In this document: in pieces, positions 1-7,507 of the stretch
How positions within the stretch are numbered: position 1 is the stretch's first letter
Layout of the letters: each line of letters opens with the position of its first letter
NCBI GenBank assembly: GCA_017545535.1
Contig: JAFWMS010000032.1
Coordinates: 1 to 64,000, forward strand
Reading direction: 5' to 3'
DNA length: 64,000 nt
DNA from: Clostridia bacterium
GTDB lineage: Bacteria; Bacillota; Clostridia; Christensenellales; CAG-138
Translations under genes and position numbers: made by a program
Notes under the pieces: model-generated
The model's database searches: none
What the model was told of the DNA's origin: nothing
What the model saw: only the letters and a program-made list of their open reading frames with translations

Positions 1-1
1 C

Positions 2-187
2 GTGGCCGAGATGATGGGTTCCTCCGTGCACCTGCACGTGAACGCCGAGGGCCACGACGTGATCATCATCGTGCCCACGGTGGACATGAAGGGCAACTAC
101 GAGATGGGCGACACGGTCCACTTCTCCTTCGACGGCAAGGTAGCCCACGTCTTCTCCAAGGAAACCGATAAGAACCTGGAGTTCTAA
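2..187 (+). CDS. Sugar ABC transporter ATP-binding protein, C-terminal end (partial)
   Basis: This is the last 61 codons of a gene that begins before the window. The reading VAEMMGSSVHLHV...DTVHFSF...HVFSKETDKNLEF matches the C-terminal TOBE/regulatory domain of MsmX/UgpC/MalK-type ATPases, which energise carbohydrate ABC importers from the cytoplasmic face. The ATPase core (Walker A/B, signature) lies outside the window, so the sugar cannot be inferred. The GTG at base 2 is only an in-frame valine codon. A strong terminator follows directly. Identification rests on the C-terminal motif alone. Confidence 0.72.
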   Translation: MAEMMGSSVHLHVNAEGHDVIIIVPTVDMKGNYEMGDTVHFSFDGKVAHVFSKETDKNLEF

Positions 188-199
188 TAGGAAAACGCA

Positions 200-233
200 A
201 AAACCGGCTGGGCAATCGTCCAGCCGGTTTTTT
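200..233. terminator. Bidirectional intrinsic terminator
   Basis: An inverted repeat (AAAACCGGCTGG, 8-nt loop, CCAGCCGGTTTT) is flanked by T-runs on both strands. It can end the ABC ATPase transcript on the plus strand and the converging small gene on the minus strand. Confidence 0.9.
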
Positions 234-248
234 ATGCTCTCCGATGGT

Positions 249-674
249 TCAGCGCTTTTTGGATTTGCGCAGGGGCAGCCCCAGAAGGTTGGCGTCGAAG
301 CCCTTCATGATCTGCTCGTAGGTCCCCAGAAGATAGCCGTTTCGGGGATATCGCTCACCCCACAGGGTTCGCACCTGCTCCGCGAAGGCCAGGGCACCCT
401 TGGAATGCCGCTGGGCCGCGGGGGTAAGAAACAGGCTCAGGACCCGCTTGTGCTCATCGGCCAACCTCCGCTTAGCTCCCCAGGAGAGGGCCGCCTGCCG
501 CTGAGCAAGCTCCTCCACCAGGGCCGCCGCCAAGGACCGGCTGTTTTCCTCCCCAAGGCCGTCGAACAGGGGCTTCGCGTCCCCTTCGAACCGCTGGAAA
601 CAGACGGGATAGTTGTCATAGTCGAAGACGGCAAGATACGCCCGGGCGTTCTCGATCAGCTCAAATAAGGTCAT
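249..674 (-). CDS. Conserved hypothetical protein, 141 aa
   Basis: I do not recognise a named family. The protein is soluble and mostly helical by composition (LAAALVEELAQRQAALSWGAKRRLADEHKRV), with an acidic N-terminal third that includes a YDNYP stretch and a basic tail ending LRKSKKR. There is no signal peptide or membrane segment. The start at 674 has a GGGGGAG ribosome site, and a -10-like TATACT lies about 30 bases upstream. The gene converges on the upstream ABC ATPase and shares its terminator. It is more convincing than the overlapping plus-strand frame, which has no ribosome site. Confidence 0.65.
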   Translation of the reverse strand: MTLFELIENARAYLAVFDYDNYPVCFQRFEGDAKPLFDGLGEENSRSLAAALVEELAQRQAALSWGAKRRLADEHKRVLSLFLTPAAQRHSKGALAFAEQVRTLWGERYPRNGYLLGTYEQIMKGFDANLLGLPLRKSKKR

Positions 675-705
675 GCTTTTTCTCCCCCATGGTCGGATGA
701 TTCTA

Positions 706-734
706 AGTATACCCTTATTCCCCCATTTTTTCTA
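706..734 (-). promoter_or_regulatory. Candidate promoter for the 141-aa gene
   Basis: On the minus strand, TAGAAA and TATACT are separated by 17 bp. The -10 is strong and the -35 matches four of six positions. Confidence 0.4.
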
Positions 735-765
735 CATTTCACTGGAGTTTCACAAAAAAAATATG

Positions 766-794
766 TTGCCGAATTGTGAATAATAGTTTAATAT
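766..794 (+). promoter_or_regulatory. Candidate mgl operon promoter
   Basis: TTGCCG, a 17-bp spacer and TAATAT lie about 50 bases before mglB in an AT-rich stretch that contrasts with the GC-rich genes. Confidence 0.45.
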
Positions 795-797
795 ATG

Positions 798-819
798 ATT
801 TGAGACTGAGAGCTCAAAT
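798..819 (+). promoter_or_regulatory. Dyad just downstream of the mgl promoter (operator or leader hairpin)
   Basis: ATTTGAG, 8 nt, then CTCAAAT forms a perfect 7-bp dyad between the proposed -10 and the mglB ribosome site. The position fits a repressor operator in the initially transcribed region. The regulator is not in the window. Confidence 0.35.
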
Positions 820-840
820 ATATTAGGAGGAAAGTACACC

Positions 841-1956
841 ATGAAGAAAAAGATCCTTGCCATGATCATCGTCCTGGCCATGGTCCTGTCCCTGGGTGTG
901 GCCACCTATGCCGAGCCCGCCCCCAACACGAAGGTTGCCGTTTTCTGGTATGCCTTCAGCGATGCGTATCTGTCCACCGTTCGTGCGGCTCTCGACGCGG
1001 ATCTCGAGGCTGCCGGTATCGCCTATCAGGATTTTGACGCCAACAACAACCAGGGCACTCAGCTGGAGCAGGTCCAGACTGCAGTCACCAACGGCTTCAC
1101 CGTGCTGGTGGTGAACCTGGTCACCTCCGGTTCCGCCGATGCCGCCCAGCAGATCATCGAAGCCGCCAACGGCCTCCCCGTGATCTTCTTCAACCGGGCC
1201 ATCGAGGGTGACGGCGAGGAGCACACCGTTCTGGATGCCAACGCCAACATCGCCTTCATCGGCACCGACGCCCCCGAGGCCGGCCATATGCAGGGCAAGA
1301 TGATCGGCGACTTCCTGGTGGCCAACTATGACGCCGTTGACCTGAACAAGGACGGCCAGATCTCCTATGCCATGTTCATGGGCGACGCCGCCAACGTGGA
1401 GGCCATCTACCGCACCCAGTATGGCGTGGAGGATGCCAACGCCATCCTGACCGCCGCCGGCAAGCCCGAGCTGGTCTACTTCGACGCCAACAACTCCGAC
1501 AAGTATCAGCTGGATCCCAACGGCGCCTGGTCCGCCGCCGCCGCCTTTGACTTCATGAGCGTCAACCTGGCCGGCTACAGCGAGGCCAACGGCAACATGA
1601 TTGAGCTGGTCATCGCCAACAACGATGACATGGCCATCGGCTCCATCTCCGCCCTGCAGAGCGCGGGCTACAACCTGGGCGATGGCACCGCCACCAAGAT
1701 CCCCGTGTTCGGCGTGGACGCCACCCAGGTGGCCCAGGACGCCATCGCGGAGGACACCATGACCGGCACCGTCAAGCAGGATGCCGAGGGCATGGCCAAA
1801 GCCATCTGCAGCGCCGTCTACGCTGTGGCCGGCGGCACCCCCATCGCTGAGGCCGTGGCTGCTGTGGCCGAGTCCGATGAGATCTTCTCCATCGCCGACG
1901 GCTTCACCAACAAGCTGTTCGTCGCCTACGCCCCCTTCACCGGCGCCGCCGAGTAA
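841..1956 (+). CDS. mglB: Galactose/glucose-type ABC transporter substrate-binding protein
   Basis: This is an exported sugar-binding protein that delivers hexose to MglAC. A signal peptide covers residues 1-24 (KKK, hydrophobic core, ATYA). There is no lipobox cysteine, so it is secreted or retained at the wall. The mature part is a type I periplasmic-binding fold beginning TKVAVFWYAFSDAYLS. Residues 167-175 (DLNKDGQIS) form the EF-hand-like calcium loop diagnostic of the E. coli MglB group, which sets it apart from RbsB and XylF. IELVIANNDDMAIG and IPVFGVDAT are typical hinge and ligand segments. The ribosome site is AGGAGG 10 bases before the ATG. mglA and mglC follow. Galactose or glucose specificity is inferred from family. 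Confidence 0.9.
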   Translation: MKKKILAMIIVLAMVLSLGVATYAEPAPNTKVAVFWYAFSDAYLSTVRAALDADLEAAGIAYQDFDANNNQGTQLEQVQTAVTNGFTVLVVNLVTSGSADAAQQIIEAANGLPVIFFNRAIEGDGEEHTVLDANANIAFIGTDAPEAGHMQGKMIGDFLVANYDAVDLNKDGQISYAMFMGDAANVEAIYRTQYGVEDANAILTAAGKPELVYFDANNSDKYQLDPNGAWSAAAAFDFMSVNLAGYSEANGNMIELVIANNDDMAIGSISALQSAGYNLGDGTATKIPVFGVDATQVAQDAIAEDTMTGTVKQDAEGMAKAICSAVYAVAGGTPIAEAVAAVAESDEIFSIADGFTNKLFVAYAPFTGAAE

Positions 1957-1974
1957 ACCAAACTGAAACCCAGC

Positions 1975-2006
1975 TTCAGGGGCAGCTATGATTAGCTGCC
2001 CCTGAA
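1975..2006 (+). repeat. Perfect 14-bp hairpin between mglB and mglA
   Basis: TTCAGGGGCAGCTA pairs perfectly with TAGCTGCCCCTGAA around a TGAT loop. No U-tract follows, so full termination is unlikely. Such hairpins usually protect the 3' end of an abundant binding-protein message and lower expression of the downstream ATPase and permease. Confidence 0.75.
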
Positions 2007-2036
2007 TTGAAGCAATCCCGTAAAGGAGGTAGGAGC

Positions 2037-3533
2037 ATGGCAGAGGATATCCTCCTGCGAATGACAAACATCACAAAATCCTTCCCTGGCGTCAAGGCCC
2101 TGGACAATGTGCATCTGGAGCTTGAAAAAGGTACGGTCCATGCTCTGATGGGCGAAAACGGCGCGGGCAAATCCACGCTGATGAAGTGCCTCTTCGGCAT
2201 CTACAGCAAGGACAGCGGCCATATCTATCTGGAAGGGAAGGAGATCAACTTTAAGAACTCCAAGGAGGCGCTGCAGAACGGCGTCGCCATGGTGCATCAG
2301 GAGCTGAACCAGGCCCTGAAGCGTTCGGTCATGGATAATATTTGGCTGGGCCGATACCCCACCCTGGGCGGCATTATGGTGGACGAGGCAAAGATGTATC
2401 GGGACACCAAGGCCGTCTTTGACGAGCTGGGCGTCAACGTGGATCCGAAGCGGATCATGAGCACCATGCCCGTCTCTCAGCGTCAGATGGTGGAGATCGC
2501 CAAGGCCGTTTCCTATAATTCCAAGGTCATCGTTTTTGACGAGCCCACCTCCTCCCTCACGGAGGAAGAGGTGGAACACCTGTTCCGCATCATCAACATG
2601 CTGCGCGACAAGGGCGTGGGCATTATCTACATCTCCCACAAGATGGCCGAGATCAAGCGCATTTCCGACGTCATCACCATCATGCGCGACGGCTCCCATG
2701 TGGTCTCCAAGCCGGCGGACGAACTGGAGGTGGGTGATATCATTCGCTACATGGTGGGCCGGGAGCTGACGAACCAGTTTCCCCCTAAGACCAACGTCCC
2801 CGGCGAGGTGTCGTTGGAGGTGGAGAATCTGACCGCCCAGTACAGCCTTCTCAAGGATGTCAGTTTCAAGGCTCATTCCGGTGAGGTTTTGGGTCTGGCC
2901 GGTCTGGACGGCAGCGGGCGAACGGAAACGCTGGAAAACATCTTCGGCAGCGCCACCCGCAAGACGGGCACCATCAAGCTTCACGGCAAAGTCTGCCGCA
3001 ACCGCAATCCCCGGGAGTCCATCAAAAACGGGTTCTCCCTTCTGACGGAGGAGCGCCGGGCCACCGGCATCTTTGCCATTGAGAACATCCGCGAAAACAC
3101 TGTCATCTCCAGCCTGAAAAAGCATGAGCATTTCGGCCTGCTTTCCAATAAATCCATGAAGGCGGACACCCAGTGGTCCATCGACGCCATGCACACCAAA
3201 ACGCCCTCCCAGGAGACCAAGATCCGCAGCCTTTCCGGCGGCAATCAGCAGAAGGTCATCATCGGGCGCTGGCTGCTCACGGACCCGGAGGTGCTGCTGC
3301 TGGACGAGCCCACCCGCGGCATCGACGTGGGCGCCAAATACGAAATCTACCAGCTTATTCTGGATCTGGCCAACCGAGGCAAGACCGTTCTGGTGGTCTC
3401 CTCCGAGATGCCGGAGCTGCTGGGCATCTGTGACCGCATCCTGGTCATGTCCGGCGGCCGCCTGGCCGGCGAGGTGAATGCGCGTACCACGACCCAGGAA
3501 GAGATCATGACTTTGGCTGCGAAATATGTTTGA
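2037..3533 (+). CDS. mglA: Galactose/methylgalactoside ABC transporter ATPase
   Basis: This 498-aa protein has two fused nucleotide-binding domains, as in MglA/RbsA, and powers sugar import at the cytoplasmic face of MglC. The first domain has Walker [10 protein letters not shown] and Walker [12 protein letters not shown]. The second has a degenerate Walker A ([10 protein letters not shown], lysine replaced), LSGGNQQK and [14 protein letters not shown], the normal asymmetry of this family. The ATG at 2037 is chosen because AAAGGAGGTAGGAGC precedes it; the in-frame TTG at 2007 lies in the intercistronic hairpin region. The stop is 11 bases from the mglC start. Confidence 0.92.
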   Translation: MAEDILLRMTNITKSFPGVKALDNVHLELEKGTVHALMGENGAGKSTLMKCLFGIYSKDSGHIYLEGKEINFKNSKEALQNGVAMVHQELNQALKRSVMDNIWLGRYPTLGGIMVDEAKMYRDTKAVFDELGVNVDPKRIMSTMPVSQRQMVEIAKAVSYNSKVIVFDEPTSSLTEEEVEHLFRIINMLRDKGVGIIYISHKMAEIKRISDVITIMRDGSHVVSKPADELEVGDIIRYMVGRELTNQFPPKTNVPGEVSLEVENLTAQYSLLKDVSFKAHSGEVLGLAGLDGSGRTETLENIFGSATRKTGTIKLHGKVCRNRNPRESIKNGFSLLTEERRATGIFAIENIRENTVISSLKKHEHFGLLSNKSMKADTQWSIDAMHTKTPSQETKIRSLSGGNQQKVIIGRWLLTDPEVLLLDEPTRGIDVGAKYEIYQLILDLANRGKTVLVVSSEMPELLGICDRILVMSGGRLAGEVNARTTTQEEIMTLAAKYV

Positions 3534-3544
3534 GGAGGAAGGAC

Positions 3545-4630
3545 ATGCCTAAGACGAATTATTTCAAACGGAAGCAGGAGGAGTATCGGGCGCTGGACAG
3601 CCTGGACCGCCGCCGCTTCTGGACCAACGGACTGCTCAACAACGCTTTGTACATCCTGATGGCGGCCTTCATCATCTTTACGGCCATCGTCAACAAGAAC
3701 TTTTTGGGGCCCAGCTCCATCGTGAACATCATCACCCTGGCGGCGGTATCCCTGCCCATGGCCCTGGGCATCGGCGGCTGTATCGTGCTGACGGGCACGG
3801 ACCTTTCCGCCGGCCGCGTGTTCGGCCTCGCCGCCGGCATGACCGCCGCGTTCCTGCAGAATCGGGCGGCCTCCAAGCTCATCTTCGAGCGCCTGCCCGC
3901 CACCACCGGCGGCTGGATCATCGCGGTCATGCTGATGGTCATGCTGGCCGGCGCGGTGATCGGTTTGGTCAACGGCTTCTTTGTGGCTAAGTTCAGCCTC
4001 CACCCCTTCATTGTGACGCTGGCCACCCAGCTTATCACCTACGGCCTGATCCTCATGTTCTTCCAGATCAACGGCAACGGCGGCGGCCCCATCAGCAACG
4101 TGGCCAAGGAGTTCAAGACCGCGGTCTCCGGTCCCGCCTTCCGCATTGAGAAATGGAACGTGTCCATCCCCTGGTACGTGATCTTCGCCATCGTCCTGGT
4201 GGTTATCATGTGGTTCGTGTGGAACAAGACCCGCTTCGGCAAAAACATGTTCGCCGTGGGCTCCAACACGGAAGCCGCCCGGGTTTCCGGCGTGAACGTG
4301 TTCATGACCACCGTGCTGGTCCATACCCTGGCCGGCGCCCTGTACGGCTTCTCCGGCTTCGTGGAAGCGGCCCGGCTGGGCTCTGTTACCGCGGCCACCG
4401 GTCTCAACAACGAGTGCGACGCCATTGCGGCCTGCGTCATCGGCGGCGTGTCCTTCGTGGGCGGCACCGGCAACATCGGCGGCATCGTGCTGGGCGTGTT
4501 CGTGCTGCGGATCATCTTCGTGGCCCTGAACATGCTGGGCATCAACCCCAACCTCCAGTACATCATCAAGGGCGCCATCATCCTGGCGGCCTGCTCCCTG
4601 GATATGCGCAAGTACCTGGTGCGCAAATAA
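3545..4630 (+). CDS. mglC: Galactose/methylgalactoside ABC transporter permease
   Basis: This 361-aa polytopic permease of the RbsC/MglC family forms the membrane channel for the MglB-bound sugar. About 8-10 hydrophobic segments are visible (for example ALYILMAAFIIFTAIV, WYVIFAIVLVVIMWFV). Family landmarks are GIGGCIVLTGTDLSAGRVFGLA, the NTEAARVSGVNV loop and GLNNECDAIAACVIGGVSFVGG. The start at 3545 follows AGGAGGAAGGAC; the upstream in-frame TTG overlaps the mglA stop and lacks a ribosome site. It is the last gene of mglBAC. Confidence 0.9.
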   Translation: MPKTNYFKRKQEEYRALDSLDRRRFWTNGLLNNALYILMAAFIIFTAIVNKNFLGPSSIVNIITLAAVSLPMALGIGGCIVLTGTDLSAGRVFGLAAGMTAAFLQNRAASKLIFERLPATTGGWIIAVMLMVMLAGAVIGLVNGFFVAKFSLHPFIVTLATQLITYGLILMFFQINGNGGGPISNVAKEFKTAVSGPAFRIEKWNVSIPWYVIFAIVLVVIMWFVWNKTRFGKNMFAVGSNTEAARVSGVNVFMTTVLVHTLAGALYGFSGFVEAARLGSVTAATGLNNECDAIAACVIGGVSFVGGTGNIGGIVLGVFVLRIIFVALNMLGINPNLQYIIKGAIILAACSLDMRKYLVRK

Positions 4631-4648
4631 GGCTGTATCGCTCCGTTC

Positions 4649-4676
4649 GAGACGTTTCCCTTCTGGGAAGCGTCTC
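4649..4676 (+). terminator. Weak terminator-like hairpin after mglC
   Basis: GAGACGTTTCCC, a TTCT loop and GGGAAGCGTCTC form a 12-bp stem with one G-U pair. Only ATTCAT follows, so termination may be partial and the aldo/keto reductase could be read through. Confidence 0.5.
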
Positions 4677-4705
4677 ATTCATATGTATAGGGAAGGAAAG
4701 CTATC

Positions 4706-5701
4706 ATGTACACAGCATCTCAAACCCGCTATGACGGCATGCCCTATCTTCGCTGCGGCGACAGCGGGCTGAAGCTCCCGGCCGTGTCCCTTGGCTTCTG
4801 GCACAACTTCGGGGACACGGGCTGCTATTGGACCATGGAGCAGATCTGCTTCACGGCCTTCGATAACGGCATTACCCATTTCGATCTGGCCAACAACTAC
4901 GGCCCCGAGCCGGGCAGCGCGGAGAAGAATCTGGGCCGCATCCTGCGGGAGAACTTCGGCGCCTATCGGGACGAGCTGATAATCTCCACCAAGGCGGGCT
5001 ATCTCATGTGGGAGGGCCCCTATGGGGAATGGGGCAGCCGCAAGCATATGCTGGCCAGCCTGGACCAGAGCCTTGGACGCCTGGGCCTCGACTATGTGGA
5101 CATCTTCTATCACCACCGGATGGACCCCGACACGCCCCTGGAGGAGACCATGCTGGCCCTGGAACAGGCGGTCCGCTCCGGGAAGGCGATCTATGCGGGC
5201 CTCTCCAACTATGATGGAGAACATCTGCGCCAGGCGACCCGGATACTCCGGGAGCTGCGGGTGCCCTTTGTGATCAACCAGAACCGCTATTCCATCTTCG
5301 ACCGCACCATCGAGCAAAACGGTCTCATGGCCGCAGCGAAGGAACTGGGCAAGGGCATCATCGCCTTCTCCCCCCTGGCCCAGGGTCTTCTGACCGACCG
5401 GTATCTGAACGGCATCCCCGCGGACAGTCGCATCCGCACAGATCCCCGGTTTTTGAAGGAATCGGCGCTGACGGCGGAGCGGCTCGAGCAGATTCGCGCC
5501 CTGAACGAGTTGGCGGCGGAGCGGGGCCAATCCCTCGCCCAAATGGCCCTCGCCTGGGTGCTGAAGGACGGGGTGGTGACCAGCGTGCTGATTGGAGCCT
5601 CCCGGCCGGAGCAGGTGTTGGACAACCTGAAAGCAATCCGGAACACAGGCTTCACGGCGGAGGAGCTCAGGCGGATCGACCAGATCTGCTGCCTCTGCTG
5701 A
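4706..5701 (+). CDS. Aldo/keto reductase, YghZ/Gpr-like
   Basis: This 331-aa NADPH-dependent carbonyl reductase has the (beta/alpha)8 fold. The catalytic tetrad is visible: Asp60 and Tyr65 in THFDLANNYG, Lys96 in STKAG and a His in YHHRMD. The MDPDTPLEETMLALEQAV segment and SRKHML region match the AKR14/L-glyceraldehyde-3-phosphate reductase group (E. coli YghZ) and potassium-channel beta-subunit relatives. The C-terminal VLIGASRPEQVLDNL is a typical cofactor-binding end. It lies behind mglC, so a role in carbonyl by-product or sugar metabolism is plausible but inferred. The substrate is unknown. Confidence 0.82.
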   Translation: MYTASQTRYDGMPYLRCGDSGLKLPAVSLGFWHNFGDTGCYWTMEQICFTAFDNGITHFDLANNYGPEPGSAEKNLGRILRENFGAYRDELIISTKAGYLMWEGPYGEWGSRKHMLASLDQSLGRLGLDYVDIFYHHRMDPDTPLEETMLALEQAVRSGKAIYAGLSNYDGEHLRQATRILRELRVPFVINQNRYSIFDRTIEQNGLMAAAKELGKGIIAFSPLAQGLLTDRYLNGIPADSRIRTDPRFLKESALTAERLEQIRALNELAAERGQSLAQMALAWVLKDGVVTSVLIGASRPEQVLDNLKAIRNTGFTAEELRRIDQICCLC

Positions 5702-5736
5702 TCCTGGGGTATCTGGCGCGCGCTTCCAAAAACAAG

Positions 5737-5771
5737 CGAGGCCCGGCAGCTGTTGCCGGGTCTCGTTTTTT
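5737..5771 (+). terminator. Intrinsic terminator of the aldo/keto reductase
   Basis: CGAGGCCCGGCA, a short loop and TGCCGGGTCTCG (one G-U pair) are followed by six Ts. Confidence 0.85.
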
Positions 5772-5778
5772 ATCCCGT

Positions 5779-6828
5779 TTATCGGGAGGTGTGCTTGGCG
5801 AGGGTCTCCAGGAGCCACAGGCCCGTGGCGGTATAGTCTGACGGCTCGAAGCCGCTGTACTTGGGCACCGTGGACCGGACGGCGGAGCAGGGCTCGGCCA
5901 CCTTGGAGAAGGTCCACATGCAGTAGGAGATGCGCTCCCGCTCCAGAAGCTCGATCCACAGGTCCGCGCTCTCCAGATCCCGTGGGAAGCCGCCGTTGGC
6001 CGCCGTGACACCGTATTCCGTGACGAAGATGGGCAACCCTTGGGCGCTGGCCTCCGCCACTGCATTCCGGGAGTCCTCCCCGTGGCTGGCGGCGTAGAAG
6101 TGCAGGGTGTAAAGGATGTTCTCAAAGTCCAAAGGGTCCGCCAGCACGGATTTAAGGTCGCTGGACCACTGGGGATCGCCTACGATGATGAGGGCCTTGG
6201 GGTCCTTCTCCCGGATGACTGGGATGACCTCGTCGGCATACCGTTTCACGGTGGGCCAGTCCACGCCGTTGGGCTCGTTGCAGATCTCGTATAGTACGTT
6301 GCTGTAGTCCTTGTATTTCTCCGCCATCCGAGCGAAGAAGTCCTTGGCCTGGTCCACGTACTGGTTGGGGTCTCCGTCGCTCAGGATGTGCCAGTCGATG
6401 ATGGCGTACATGTCCTGCTGCCGGGCCAGCTCCACGCCCTTGAAGATATCGGCCTCATAGCGCTCTCGATCGCCGCCGGTGCAATAGCCCATGACGCCCA
6501 CACCGTGGGTGTACATGGCCAGGCGGAACACGTTTACGCCTGCGTCCCTTGACAGCTCTTCGAACAGCTTTTCGTTGAGAAAGGATTCCGTTACGATAAG
6601 ATCATGGGTGCTGACACCCCGAAGGATAGCCGGCAGTCCGTCCTCACCGCACAGCTTCCCGTCCACCACCTGAAGCTTCCCGCAGGAGGAGGGCCGGGCG
6701 CGGCCGTCGTCGTATACCTGGGGCGCAGCTTCGTCCTCTCCGGAGGCTGCTGCTGGAGCCACGGCAAATCCCGCGAAAACAGCAAGCAGCAGCGCCGCCA
6801 TCAGAAAAAGAGAAATCGTTTTTTTCAT
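5779..6828 (-). CDS. Secreted glycoside hydrolase family 5 (endo-glucanase-like)
   Basis: This 349-aa exported cellulase-fold enzyme probably cleaves beta-1,4-glucan or a related beta-glycan outside the cell. The signal peptide is about residues 1-29 (KK, long hydrophobic core, APAAASG). The TIM barrel covers the rest. The acid/base is Glu185 in EICNEPNG and the nucleophile is Glu271 in IFVTEYG. FRLAMYTHGVGVMGY, IIDWHILSDG and TLHFYAASHG are typical of subfamily GH5_2. There is no carbohydrate-binding module or cell-wall anchor. The ATG follows GGGGAGGGTACGG. It stands alone between an aldo/keto reductase and a pseudogene. Exact substrate is inferred. Confidence 0.85.
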   Translation of the reverse strand: MKKTISLFLMAALLLAVFAGFAVAPAAASGEDEAAPQVYDDGRARPSSCGKLQVVDGKLCGEDGLPAILRGVSTHDLIVTESFLNEKLFEELSRDAGVNVFRLAMYTHGVGVMGYCTGGDRERYEADIFKGVELARQQDMYAIIDWHILSDGDPNQYVDQAKDFFARMAEKYKDYSNVLYEICNEPNGVDWPTVKRYADEVIPVIREKDPKALIIVGDPQWSSDLKSVLADPLDFENILYTLHFYAASHGEDSRNAVAEASAQGLPIFVTEYGVTAANGGFPRDLESADLWIELLERERISYCMWTFSKVAEPCSAVRSTVPKYSGFEPSDYTATGLWLLETLAKHTSR

Positions 6829-6919
6829 CCGTACCCTCCCCGGTCTGGCCTTTTTTGCATCATATGAAGTGTTCCGAGCGAATCATTTTTTAGAAAGACG
6901 GCGCGCCCGGTGTGAGACG

Positions 6920-7285
6920 TCATTCTCCCATCTCCGCCAAGGCGGGCATGGCGGGAATGGCTCCGTGACGGCTGGTGGTGATGCCGGCCGCCTTGTTGGC
7001 GAAAGCCAGGATGCGCTCCAGCTCAGGAACGGTAAGCTGGGCCAAAGAGTCGAGCTTCACCAGCTCCATTAGGCACCGCCTAAGGTAATCCCCGAAGCTG
7101 TCCCTGCCCACCCGGCCGATGAAGGCGGTCTTCGCCTCCAACCGGGAGGCGGCCACCGCTTAATTCGCCGGAGCGCCGCCGGGGTTGGCGTCGAACTTGG
7201 GGATGCCCTGCTCTGTCTTGCCCGACTGGGTGAGATCGATCAGCACTTCGCCGATGGCGGTGATGTCAGTCCCGTCTGTTTTCCT
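6920..7285 (-). pseudogene. Degraded PfkB/ScrK-type sugar kinase with internal deletion
   Basis: On the minus strand, codons from about 7267 read DITAIGEVLIDLTQSGKTEQ...FDANPGGAPAN, the N-terminus of fructokinase-type PfkB proteins. Then comes an in-frame TAA (7160-7162), then AVAASRL...FIGRVGRDSFGDYLRRCL. After this, without a frame change, the sequence jumps to VPELERILAFANKAAGITTSRHGAIPAMP, which is the extreme C-terminus of the same family. Roughly 180-200 central residues, including the catalytic GAGD region, are missing. No start codon is present at the expected N-terminus, although a GGGGAGG ribosome site survives. The gene is dead. Confidence 0.85.
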
Positions 7286-7399
7286 CCCCTTTTCTCCTAT
7301 AGGAAGCTTCTATAGGATCATCCCTACGGACAGTTTACCTGCTGCCGGCGGATTTGTAAAGAGACGGATCATAGAATTCTCTTTCCATGGGCCGCTCGA

Positions 7400-7428
7400 T
7401 TGACAAGTTTTTTTCAGACGGATATACT
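7400..7428 (+). promoter_or_regulatory. Sigma-A-type promoter of the LRR protein gene
   Basis: TTGACA, a 17-bp spacer and TATACT, in an AT-rich gap about 80 bases before the gene. It is one of the best promoter matches in the window. Confidence 0.75.
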
Positions 7429-7507
7429 ATAAAAAACGGTTGTAAGGAATCTCGGCCTCATCGAAATCGGGAACCGTCTCCTGATGAGGCAAAAAGAAAG
7501 TGTATCT

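Noticed and set aside
823..2067. Long minus-strand frame opposite mglB
   Set aside because: Mirror of a GC-rich coding strand; Gly/His/Val-rich nonsense composition and no ribosome site.
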